A DNA stretch of 13,220 bases. It comes from Erythrobacter sp. CCH5-A1. GTDB lineage: Bacteria > Pseudomonadota > Alphaproteobacteria > Sphingomonadales > Sphingomonadaceae. Made by a program: the position numbers and the translations under genes. Numbering within the stretch: the first letter of the stretch is position 1; each line of letters begins with the position of its first letter. The stretch lies in NCBI RefSeq assembly GCF_001557115.1, contig NZ_LSKQ01000120.1, positions 1 to 13,220 of the forward strand, read 5' to 3'. Below the pieces are notes generated by a model. It saw only the letters and a program-made list of their open reading frames with translations, was not told where the DNA came from and did no database searches. Of the stretch, positions 7,639 to 13,047 are shown in pieces.

Positions 7639-8928
7639 TCAATTCCTGATGAAGGTGCCATCGAGGAACACGACCTCGACCGCGGCACCGGTGGGCATCT
7701 CGACGACCGGCTGATATTGCTCGGCCCGTTCGATCAGATATTCGGAGAGAGTGTTCCCGGCATTGGCGGCGCCGCCACCAATCGCCTGAATGCCGACATC
7801 GGAAGCTGACGGGAGCACAGGATCTTGCGAAATCCGGGGGATCTGGTTGGCACCCTGAAAGGCGTTGCCGACCCCGCTCACCAGCCCTGCGAGAAACGCT
7901 TGCGTGGTCAGTGAGCCTTCGCGGCTCACGACGCGTCCCCGGACGCCGACTTTGCCGCCGAAGGCAATGAAACCCTTGACCTCTGAAACCGCGAAGCGCC
8001 CGCCGGGCTGCGCGCAGGTCATACGCTGCAGCTTCACATAGACCTTTTCGCTGGAGAGATCGCCATAGGCCGCACCATTGACCATGCAGCCCTGCACGCG
8101 GGTCGCAAGCAGCTTGCCGCCACCATAGACCGAGCGCGCTGGCCCGGTGATGCGAAGGAGAACCGGCAGCGGGTCACTCTGACTGCGGGTATTGGTCGTC
8201 GCATCAACGCCGACCACCACGGTGGCATTCGCGATCGAGTTGGGCGGAAGGTAGTTCGGGGAATCGGTGTAGACCGCAGGGGCCTTGGCGGGATCAATGC
8301 GCGAGCCCGTCCCGCCTGCTTGCGCGAAGGACACCATCTGTACGTCGCTGCCGCGGCGGGGGATTGCGGCAGAAGGTGCGCCGGATGCAGCTGGCGAAGA
8401 CACGCCCATATCACGGGCAGCCGCAACAGGTCCGGGCGCAGTCGGGCGGGCATTGCCCCTGGTGACCTGCTGGCGCAGTTGCTGGTTCTCACGCTCATAG
8501 GCCTCGAGCACCTGCTGCCCGTCGCGCGCCATCGCGGCATTTTCACCGCGCAGAGCCTGAATCTCGCTTTGCAACTGCGCAACCTGGCCAGCCTGCGCTT
8601 CGACGCCCTTGAGACGCTGATCCTGGGAGTTAACCTGACCCTCGTAGATGGCCATCCATTCCTGATCGACGCGCTGTCGGTTCATCAGGGCATCAGTCGA
8701 AACCTCGGTCTCGTGCCCAGGCTTGGTTGCCTCTTCAACCACGGTTTCCGTCCGCAAGACATACATGGTCGAAGCCACGACCGCGACACCACCCAGCCCA
8801 AAAAACAGCATTCTCTGCCGCTTCTGTGCCTTGTCATTGTCGATGATCGAGCCCGTTTCATCGACCGCATCGCGGCCATCGGCCTCGGCGCCATCCAGAT
8901 CCTTGGGCTTGCGCTTGAGAAAATCCAT
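7639..8928 (-). CDS. traB: TraB, VirB10-like T4SS channel scaffold
   Basis: TraB spans both membranes and links the TraC/TraL/TraE platform to the TraK/TraV outer-membrane core. The product is 429 aa. The layout is a charged cytoplasmic N-terminus (1-38), one inner-membrane helix (about 40-58), a glutamine-rich coiled coil (about 95-157), a Pro/Ala-rich linker (about 160-215), and the VirB10/TrbI beta-barrel domain (about 225-429). The latter carries YLPPNSIANATVVVGVD, SDPLPVLLRITGPA, RVQGCMVNGAAYGDLSSEKV and an alpha-helical antenna region near LAGLVSGVGNAFQGA. The C-terminus AVEVVFLDGTFIRN is typical. F TraB is about 475 aa. The start ATG (8928-8926) follows the traK stop by 5 bp, with AAGG of its ribosome site inside the end of traK. 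Confidence 0.97.
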   Translation of the reverse strand: MDFLKRKPKDLDGAEADGRDAVDETGSIIDNDKAQKRQRMLFFGLGGVAVVASTMYVLRTETVVEEATKPGHETEVSTDALMNRQRVDQEWMAIYEGQVNSQDQRLKGVEAQAGQVAQLQSEIQALRGENAAMARDGQQVLEAYERENQQLRQQVTRGNARPTAPGPVAAARDMGVSSPAASGAPSAAIPRRGSDVQMVSFAQAGGTGSRIDPAKAPAVYTDSPNYLPPNSIANATVVVGVDATTNTRSQSDPLPVLLRITGPARSVYGGGKLLATRVQGCMVNGAAYGDLSSEKVYVKLQRMTCAQPGGRFAVSEVKGFIAFGGKVGVRGRVVSREGSLTTQAFLAGLVSGVGNAFQGANQIPRISQDPVLPSASDVGIQAIGGGAANAGNTLSEYLIERAEQYQPVVEMPTGAAVEVVFLDGTFIRN

Positions 8929-8933
8929 GAGGC

Positions 8934-9734
8934 TTACCTTCCTGCAGGCACGACCACGTAAGCAGCAGTCGCCTGCCCGCTTGCGAGGTTGGGGTTGGAA
9001 ATTGTGACGGCGATTGCACCGTCCCCGGCGATGAGTTCTTCGCGAAGCGCGATCGGTGAGGAGCTGGCATTCTCGATGCGCAGGACCTTCCCGGTCATCG
9101 TCGGGCTGCGATACTCGGTGAGGAGCTGAACCTTCATATCGCCGACGTTGACCGGGGCACGGGCCGCATCGCGGATCTCGAAGCCGGTCACCGGGCGCTG
9201 TTCGAACATCGCCCTGACGAGCCCGACAGCGCGATCCTTCAACGAACCCGATGCTGTAAGGACCTCAGGCTTGGCGGAAGGATTTTCGATATCGGCATTC
9301 GCCACAAAAACCTGCACCGCACTGTCACCGCCAATCTGGCAGTCGAACTTGTAGACAAGGCCCTTTTGCGTCGTCCCGAAGAAGGAGATGTTCGGCTTTG
9401 CATAGGCTTCGGGAACCGAGATGTAGATATCGCCGCGGGTGGGTTCGTGGACGATCGAGAAGTCTTGACCCTCGACGCCAGTTTGCACTCGGGACACCGA
9501 CACAAACCGGTCATCCTTCAGCGAAATGCGCGTCAGGTCGGCCTTGGATGCCCGGCAGCGAACCTCTCCATTGTCGACGGCGAGGATGTTTTCGTCAGCA
9601 AAGGCTGGCGTGGCCGCCATGACGAAGCCGACCGAGAAAAGCGCAGCGCCAAGCCCACGAAGAAAATGGCTGTCGATGCGGAAAAGCAACGGCGCGCCTG
9701 AGGCAAGGCAGAGCGTCGAGACAGAAAAGGTCAT
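8934..9734 (-). CDS. traK: TraK, VirB9-like secretin-type core protein
   Basis: TraK forms the outer-membrane core ring with TraV and TraB. The product is 266 aa; F TraK is about 242 aa. The N-terminal leader is long, with an unusual polar/hydrophobic prefix (1-25) before the signal-like segment LRGLGAALFSVGFVMAATPAFA, with likely cleavage after A46. An in-frame TTG within the prefix could give a shorter signal peptide, but ATG 9734 is in an ATGA overlap with traE and is preferred. The mature part begins DENILAVDNGEVRCRASKADLTRISL, similar to the N-domain of secretin-like TraK proteins, and continues with ISVPEAY and FFGTTQKGLVYKF. It ends with the C-terminal LREELIAGDGAIAVTISN block, characteristic of TraK, that binds TraB. 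Confidence 0.93.
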   Translation of the reverse strand: MTFSVSTLCLASGAPLLFRIDSHFLRGLGAALFSVGFVMAATPAFADENILAVDNGEVRCRASKADLTRISLKDDRFVSVSRVQTGVEGQDFSIVHEPTRGDIYISVPEAYAKPNISFFGTTQKGLVYKFDCQIGGDSAVQVFVANADIENPSAKPEVLTASGSLKDRAVGLVRAMFEQRPVTGFEIRDAARAPVNVGDMKVQLLTEYRSPTMTGKVLRIENASSSPIALREELIAGDGAIAVTISNPNLASGQATAAYVVVPAGR

Positions 9735-10297
9735 TGGTTCGCTCCTTCCTTCTTAACGACGACACCAAACCCCTTCAGGCGCAGCGACACGCCGGTGTAG
9801 GTCCAGTGAAATTCGAAGATCTTGTGCTCGCGGCGCACGTCCTTGGATCCGACGATGGTATGAAGGACGCCTCCGACCTGGCTGGTGAGGTTTTCAGGGT
9901 CCGTGCGGATCCAGTTGATCGTGACAAACTGGGTAACCTGAGAGCCCTCCTGCTCCGCCACGATCCTCAAGAGCTTGGCCTTGAGAGCCCCGCGCGCCTC
10001 CGGCGCGGAAATGGCAACGATGCCATCAAGCCAGTATTGGAGTGTTTCGGGCGAGCGGTTGAGCGCAAGCTGCGCGGTGTCGCGGGTCACAGCCTCAAGA
10101 TACTCGGGCGTGAGCGCCGCAGAGCTCAGCGTCATCTGGCTGGGCAGGATGGGCTGCAGCACAACCTCGCGGTCCCGCGTCGATGCCGCGGTGAACATAA
10201 CCACCACGAGAATGCCGAGCACGAAACAGATGAGCGCAAGCAGGTTGCGTTGCTTGAGGGTCCGCTGCGACGCCTCGTGGGCAAAAGAGATTTCCAT
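9731..10297 (-). CDS. traE: TraE, VirB8-like inner-membrane protein
   Basis: TraE is the VirB8-like subunit of F-type systems, a bitopic inner-membrane protein whose periplasmic domain helps assemble the pilus platform. The product is 188 aa, matching F TraE (188 aa). A short basic cytoplasmic segment precedes a single membrane helix at about 18-37 (NLLALICFVLGILVVVMF). The periplasmic domain includes the family pattern LTPEYLEAVTRDTAQLALNRSPE (about 62-84) and LKAKLLRIV, followed by the NTF2-like beta-rich end FVTINWIRTDPEN...FEFHWTYTGVSLRLKGF. It is separated from traL by one base and shares an ATGA overlap with traK. Confidence 0.95.
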   Translation of the reverse strand: MEISFAHEASQRTLKQRNLLALICFVLGILVVVMFTAASTRDREVVLQPILPSQMTLSSAALTPEYLEAVTRDTAQLALNRSPETLQYWLDGIVAISAPEARGALKAKLLRIVAEQEGSQVTQFVTINWIRTDPENLTSQVGGVLHTIVGSKDVRREHKIFEFHWTYTGVSLRLKGFGVVVKKEGANQ

Positions 10298-10298
10298 A

Positions 10299-10583
10299 TC
10301 AGCCCGCCATCACACGAAGATGAGATGGCGGAGCGACCTTCAGACCGAAGAATTCTCCCGGCAAATGCCAATAGGCAAAATGCAGGACCCAATGCATCGA
10401 ACGCCCAGCTTTGACCTTGCGATAGCCGAACCACGCAGCCAGGGCCAAAAGGAGCCCGATGACAACGTGCTGAGCGAGAATTCCCCATGTGAAGGGTATG
10501 ACCATCACGAGGAATTCATCGAGGGTCCAGAACCCGATCAGCTCTGGATCGTCGAGATGTTTTGGGATCGAATACTGGTCCAA
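10299..10583 (-). CDS. traL: TraL, inner-membrane pilus assembly protein (VirB3-like)
   Basis: TraL is a small inner-membrane protein of the pilus assembly platform, comparable to VirB3. The product is 94 aa (F TraL is about 91 aa). The N-terminal YSIPKHLDDPELIGFWTLDEF (4-24) matches the family start, followed by a long hydrophobic region (about 22-55, likely two helices) and a C-terminal part containing HWVLHFAYWHLPG. The start codon is TTG at 10583-10581: there is no ATG or GTG nearby, an in-frame TGA lies only two codons upstream (10589-10587), and a GGAG ribosome site sits 7 nt before the TTG. A weak start may hold TraL below pilin levels. It is 89 bp after traA and 1 bp before traE. Confidence 0.94.
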   Translation of the reverse strand: MDQYSIPKHLDDPELIGFWTLDEFLVMVIPFTWGILAQHVVIGLLLALAAWFGYRKVKAGRSMHWVLHFAYWHLPGEFFGLKVAPPSHLRVMAG

Positions 10584-10624
10584 GGATCAACTCCGCCAGA
10601 GAGAGGACAAGGAGCAGCCGCCAG

Positions 10625-10646
10625 AAGGGTGAACTGCGGTACCCTT
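10625..10646 (-). other. Hairpin in the traA-traL gap
   Basis: In the 89-bp gap after the pilin gene the minus strand has AAGGGT, a 10-nt loop and ACCCTT, a perfect 6-bp stem. No T-run follows, so it is not a standard intrinsic terminator. Between a pilin gene and the assembly genes such a stem could protect the traA message 3' end or act as a partial attenuator. That role is inferred from position. Confidence 0.45.
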
Positions 10647-10672
10647 GCCACCATGAAGCGAGGGGGCAGGGG

Positions 10673-10990
10673 TCAGACCGTGCCGGTCACCGAGGCGGTG
10701 ACGATCGGAATGCCGGTCCCGGCTCCGACGCCGACGCCAACCGGGATTGCGACCTGACCGAGCGAAAAGCGGCCCGACGCCAGCGCAACGATGCCGCCAG
10801 CGAGCGAGAGCACCGTGATGATCCGGCCACCGGAGCCTTCAAGGAAGCCGGTGAACTGGGCAAGAGCGGTGTTGAAGGTCGTGTCGGCTCCCGCCATCGC
10901 GGCATCAGCGCCGAACACGCTGGCGGCTGCGAGCGCCGCAATCGCAACAGCAAGTGTGCCGCTGCGATTCTTCAGATCGAGTGTTGTCAT
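10673..10990 (-). CDS. traA: TraA, conjugative pilin precursor
   Basis: This is the pilus subunit precursor, first gene of the transfer operon. From ATG 10990 it is 105 aa; an AAAGGGAAA ribosome site (11004-10996) has its GGGA core 7 nt upstream. The precursor has a basic n-region (KNR), a hydrophobic leader and a likely leader-peptidase site after ADAAMA (residue 33). This leaves a mature peptide of about 72 aa with two hydrophobic segments: about 56-70 (RIITVLSLAGGIVALA) and about 78-100 (glycine/valine-rich, LGQVAIPVGVGVGAG). They are separated by the short basic loop SGRF, the usual pilin hairpin topology. The short hydroxyl-rich tail TASVTGTV could be trimmed by the TraF-type peptidase. 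The start at 11065 is rejected because it adds an unlikely polar extension across the ribosome site. Confidence 0.92.
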   Translation of the reverse strand: MTTLDLKNRSGTLAVAIAALAAASVFGADAAMAGADTTFNTALAQFTGFLEGSGGRIITVLSLAGGIVALASGRFSLGQVAIPVGVGVGAGTGIPIVTASVTGTV

Positions 10991-11116
10991 CGAGATTTCC
11001 CTTTCGGTTGGATGCTGGCGTCTGCCGCCAAAGCCAAAGTCCTCCCGAGGGACACCATTTCTCAAACATTAGATTCGATGCTGAACGCCGATTCGTGCGA
11101 CTGGTCCGGAATACGC
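10991..11116 (-). promoter_or_regulatory. traA leader and presumed tra promoter region
   Basis: This 126-bp stretch lies between the traA start and the 22-bp dyad array and must carry the main tra promoter if the operon starts at traA. I see the traA ribosome site at 11004-10996, an imperfect dyad around 11038-11054 (GTCC...GGAC) and an AT-rich patch near 11062-11076 containing TAATGT on the minus strand. I cannot find a convincing -35/-10 pair with good spacing, so the promoter may depend on an activator or on a non-housekeeping sigma factor. Confidence 0.4.
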
Positions 11117-11261
11117 AACCAGGGTGGTTGCGATTCGCGGCCACCCTGGTCGGAATATGCAACCACCCCGGTCAGGATTCCCGACCGGGGCGGTCGAGAT
11201 TCCTGACCACCCCGGTCGTGTTTTCCGACCACCCCGGTCGGGATTCCTGACCAGGGCTTTC
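11117..11261. repeat. Array of interrupted dyads with a 22-bp period (iteron-like operator)
   Basis: Six units each contain an interrupted dyad RRCC-N5-GGYY, with centres exactly 22 bp apart: 11117-11129, 11139-11151, 11161-11173, 11183-11195, 11205-11217 and 11227-11239. A seventh, degenerate copy is at 11249-11261. The common form is GACCACCCCGGTC, identical in units 5 and 6 and differing at one base in unit 3. Units 1 and 4 carry a G-rich centre (AGGGT, GGGGC) in place of the C-rich one, so neighbouring units can also pair with each other as larger hairpins (for example 11162-11173 with 11183-11194). The 9-bp spacers tend to GGATTCC-like sequence. Two helical turns per unit means all sites face the same side of the DNA, as expected for cooperative binding of a dimeric regulator. 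Probable ligands are the products encoded immediately to the right. The region could also be part of oriT. Confidence 0.85.
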
Positions 11262-11304
11262 CGCCCGCCAGAAAAAATGATTCGAGCCCGTGTCGGAAAG
11301 GGAT

Positions 11305-11320
11305 GAAGGGGCAACCCTTC
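11305..11320 (+). promoter_or_regulatory. GNRA-loop hairpin in the leader of the regulator cluster
   Basis: The rightward leader has GAAGGG-GCAA-CCCTTC: a perfect 6-bp stem closed by a GCAA tetraloop, a member of the very stable GNRA class. It ends 9 nt before the AGGAAGG ribosome site (11330-11336) of the first regulator gene, so it would form in the 5' untranslated RNA and could shield the message end or influence translation. Confidence 0.5.
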
Positions 11321-11345
11321 TGGAAACACAGGAAGGTGGTTGGAC

Positions 11346-11735
11346 GTGAAGCAGAACACGCATGTCGCGCACGAAATCGCCGTCAGCCAGGCCGCCTTCG
11401 AACAGATCGTAAAGGCCATCGCTTCGTTGAGCCTGGTACAGGGGCGGTTCGTAAAATTCAAAGACGTACTGCTCTATGCTCTGGCGACGTATCAAGAGCC
11501 GAAGGAGGCCCATGCAGCGGGATTGGTGGCTCAACTCCCCGTGGACGGCCCGATTCGCATTTATGTTCGGCTCAATTCGAAGGAAAATGCGGCTATCGAA
11601 CGACTTAAAGGGGAGTTGAACGCCACGACGAAAGTCCATTGCGGCGTACGTGAAACCCTTGTGTTCTGTGCCTTGCTCGTTGCGCAGGGTGAATTTTCCA
11701 CTTGCAAAATTCCCGTCGGCAAGATCACACTATGA
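11346..11735 (+). CDS. Putative tandem ribbon-helix-helix DNA-binding protein (TraY-like layout)
   Basis: From GTG 11346 the product is 129 aa. The ribosome site AGGAAGGTGG (11330-11339) suits GTG 11346 better than the in-frame TTG at 11340. Two halves look alike. Half 1: strand EIAVS (10-14), helix AAFEQIVKAI, helix KFKDVLLYALATY (38-49). Half 2: strand IRIYVRL (70-76), helix SKENAAIERLKGEL, helix GVRETLVFCALLVA (100-113). The shared pattern [DE]-x-L-[LV]-[YF]-[AC] in the second helix supports an internal duplication. Tandem ribbon-helix-helix in about 130 aa is the architecture of F TraY, the oriT/tra-promoter regulator, but I see no direct sequence identity with it. It lies divergent from traA beside the dyad array, which is its most likely target. 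Family assignment is by predicted fold only. Confidence 0.7.
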   Translation: MKQNTHVAHEIAVSQAAFEQIVKAIASLSLVQGRFVKFKDVLLYALATYQEPKEAHAAGLVAQLPVDGPIRIYVRLNSKENAAIERLKGELNATTKVHCGVRETLVFCALLVAQGEFSTCKIPVGKITL

Positions 11736-11766
11736 AATTGCATGGTGTGGCATGGCGGAGGCATGG

Positions 11767-12258
11767 ATGTGCAAGGGGACGCCCGAGGTCGTGGGAGTAA
11801 AGGCCCATAGCGTAAACAGAATGTACGCTGCTCTGATCAAGGAACAGATGCAGCTACGCCATACGAGCCTCAGAAAAATGGCCGATGAAGGGGTCCTGAA
11901 ACGGAGCCGCCGTGCAGGCTTCTTTGAAAGGCTCGAAGCCGGCAGCCTGACCATCGACGAATTCCAGAGAGTTCTGGTCCACCTCGAAATCGACCCGATC
12001 AGGGCCGGCCTCGTTCTGCTCTGCTACAACAGTGCAAGCTCATACGAAGATCCATGCTGCGAGACGACTGCCCTGGTAGCGGTCGCTCTCGCGGCTCGTC
12101 TTCCGAGCGAGTTGGCAGCATGCGAGGGACAATTCGAAACCATCCGCCAAAGCCTGTGCGATACGATTGCGAAGAAGACATCCTCCGCCATCGCCAAGCA
12201 TCATATGTCACTCGAAAACCGGCATAACGGCGGCGGATTTGAACATGCTTACGCCTGA
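11767..12258 (+). CDS. Putative helix-turn-helix regulator
   Basis: From ATG 11767 the product is 163 aa; GGAGG (11757-11761) lies 5 nt upstream. In-frame ATGs at 11752 and further back are less well placed. I do not recognise a named family. Residues about 20-82 look like a divergent Cro/CI-type helix-turn-helix domain: LIKEQMQLRHTSLRKMADEG, then RSRRAGFFERLEAGSLTIDEF and VLVHLEIDPIRAGLVL. The F-x-RLE-x-G-x-LTIDEF-x-RVL pattern resembles helices 3-4 of XRE-like repressors. The C-terminal half (about 95-163) is alanine-rich and helical with several cysteines (C97, C98, C119, C131) and may mediate dimerisation. The gene follows the putative tandem ribbon-helix-helix gene by 31 bp and precedes a second ribbon-helix-helix gene, so it probably belongs to a three-gene regulatory operon. 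Confidence 0.72.
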   Translation: MCKGTPEVVGVKAHSVNRMYAALIKEQMQLRHTSLRKMADEGVLKRSRRAGFFERLEAGSLTIDEFQRVLVHLEIDPIRAGLVLLCYNSASSYEDPCCETTALVAVALAARLPSELAACEGQFETIRQSLCDTIAKKTSSAIAKHHMSLENRHNGGGFEHAYA

Positions 12259-12288
12259 TGCTTTCGCCGCGAGGGGCGACGACGCTTC

Positions 12289-12564
12289 ATGATGGGGTGC
12301 GTGACTGGTCACGAACACCTCGCCCCTGGCATTGCGCCAGCAGCAGAAGGCGCTCGGAACCGGAAAGCAGACCAAAGACGCAGGCGCCGCAAAGACGGCT
12401 TGCGCCCCCTCGAAATCTGGCTGCCGGCGGCCCTGATCGAGAAGATTGACCAGCTGAAAGGGGATGATCTGTCGTCGCGGGAAGCGGTCATCGCAGCGAT
12501 CGTGGCTACCACGCTCAGCGTCAGATCACCTGAACCATCAGAAGGACAACCGATGATGCTCTGA
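12289..12564 (+). CDS. Putative ribbon-helix-helix DNA-binding protein
   Basis: The product is 91 aa. A basic N-terminal arm (RNRKADQRRRRRKD, 23-36) precedes a compact ribbon-helix-helix motif: strand RPLEIWLP (39-46), helix AALIEKIDQLKG (47-58), turn DDLSSR, helix EAVIAAIVATTL (65-76). A short Pro/Ser/Glu tail follows. The pattern is that of Arc/CopG-type dimeric repressors. The ATG at 12289 has a GAGGGG sequence 12 nt upstream, rather far; an adjacent ATG at 12292 or a GTG at 12301 are alternatives that leave the motif unchanged. It is the last gene of the rightward cluster and is followed within a few bases by a strong terminator. It may bind the dyad array near traA or its own promoter; no target can be read directly. 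Confidence 0.75.
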   Translation: MMGCVTGHEHLAPGIAPAAEGARNRKADQRRRRRKDGLRPLEIWLPAALIEKIDQLKGDDLSSREAVIAAIVATTLSVRSPEPSEGQPMML

Positions 12565-12569
12565 ATCTG

Positions 12570-12601
12570 AAAGGGGGCCCCGCGCCAACGGGCCCCCCTT
12601 T
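12570..12601 (+). terminator. Intrinsic terminator after the regulator cluster
   Basis: Five bases after the last stop codon, AAAGGGGGCCC (12570-12580) pairs with GGGCCCCCCTTT (12590-12601) around a 9-nt loop. This gives an 11-bp, mostly GC stem with one extra C and a short T-run. It closes the rightward operon and is symmetric enough to act on leftward transcripts as well. Confidence 0.88.
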
Positions 12602-12760
12602 AACGCATCCTGTTGCCAGAGCGCCAAGTACGCCTCGCTTTCTAGCAACAGACCGAATGGCAAACAAGCGCTTCTGCGCGCAATGAAACGCGCCCGAACG
12701 CTGCCGGGGATCGCCGCACCAGCTGGTGCATATGAAAGGGAGGTCAGCGACGCAGACATG

Positions 12761-12787
12761 AAAAACCCGGGCAGCGCCCGGGCCTTT
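12761..12787 (-). terminator. Intrinsic terminator, strongest on the minus strand
   Basis: CCCGGGC (12766-12772), a 3-nt loop and GCCCGGG (12776-12782) form a perfect 7-bp GC stem. On the minus strand the stem is followed by TTTTT (12765-12761), the classic intrinsic layout, so it would stop leftward transcription arriving from the insertion sequence. On the plus strand only a short CCTTT follows. Confidence 0.75.
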
Positions 12788-12857
12788 CGAAGGAAGCTGT
12801 AATTTGCCGCGCCAAAGCGTGGCTAGAGACACCGGCAAGCTACCTGCTCCCTGACAA

Positions 12858-12898
12858 CTTGCAAGCATTTTTCGCAAGGTTTGCGAGCAATGTTTTTT
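12858..12898. repeat. TTGCRAGCA direct repeats with overlapping dyads
   Basis: TTGCAAGCATTTTT (12859-12872) recurs as TTGCGAGCAATGTTTTTT (12881-12898), with starts 22 bp apart. Within the block, CTTGCAAG (12858-12865) is a perfect palindrome and CGCAA-GGT-TTGCG (12873-12885) a small dyad. The T-rich tracts make it locally AT-rich in a GC-rich setting. No promoter or gene start can be tied to it. Confidence 0.5.
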
Positions 12899-13027
12899 GT
12901 CTGTGCCGCACCTCAGGACTGAGGGAGCGAGGGAATGGCATTTGTCCAAAATCAGACGGCCTGGGAGGTCAATAACCGACGCAGGGGAGAGCCAGCATCG
13001 ATCGGCTCGTGCTTGCGAAATCTGGAC

Positions 13028-13045
13028 CTGTTCGAGCGCGAACAG
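13028..13045. repeat. 18-bp palindrome next to the insertion-sequence end
   Basis: CTGTTCG-AGCG-CGAACAG is a perfect 7-bp inverted repeat with a 4-bp centre. It ends 2-4 bp before the apparent element end, so it may be the insertion target or an operator that was already there. The centre is GTTC...GAAC, not the GAAC-N4-GTTC or GTTC-N7-GTTC forms of LexA boxes. Confidence 0.55.
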
Positions 13046-13047
13046 CT

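Larger units (their letters stand above)
12603..13047. other. Repeat-bearing region without a convincing gene
   Basis: About 445 bp separate the terminator from the insertion-sequence end. Open frames here lack ribosome sites and cross strong hairpins. The stretch holds four kinds of structure. First, an 11-bp inverted repeat with one mismatch (12610-12620 and 12641-12651, core CTGTTGC/GCAACAG). Second, a minus-strand terminator. Third, a cluster of CTTGCNAG-like elements between 12858 and 12898, with an inverted partner of TTTCGCAAG at 13012-13020. Fourth, an 18-bp palindrome at 13028-13045. This density suggests a cis-acting site such as an origin of transfer or a regulatory region; no recognised oriT or nic sequence can be named. 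Confidence 0.5.

Noticed and set aside
10673..11065. Longer pilin start at 11065
   Set aside because: It would add 25 polar residues before the leader and bury the AAAGGGAAA ribosome site inside the gene; ATG 10990 is well placed.
10562..11206. Plus-strand frame of 214 aa opposite traA
   Set aside because: It runs antisense through the pilin gene, its leader and the dyad array; the composition is low-complexity and there is no domain.
11117..11261. CRISPR array
   Set aside because: The repeat pitch is 22 bp with dyads of 13 bp and 9-bp spacers that are themselves alike; there are no unique 30-bp spacers and no cas genes.
12258..12449. Plus-strand frame of 63 aa starting on the stop of the helix-turn-helix gene
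   Set aside because: The TGATG junction is tempting, but the product is a low-complexity Arg/Pro-rich shadow of the ribbon-helix-helix gene in another frame.
12683..12802. Small plus-strand frame of 39 aa (MKRARTLPGIAAP...)
   Set aside because: There is no ribosome site in place, and its 3' part is formed by the terminator hairpin at 12761-12787.
13028..13045. LexA (SOS) box
   Set aside because: The arms are GTTCG...CGAAC in the opposite order to the CGAAC-N4-GTTCG type, and the alphaproteobacterial GTTC-N7-GTTC direct form is absent.
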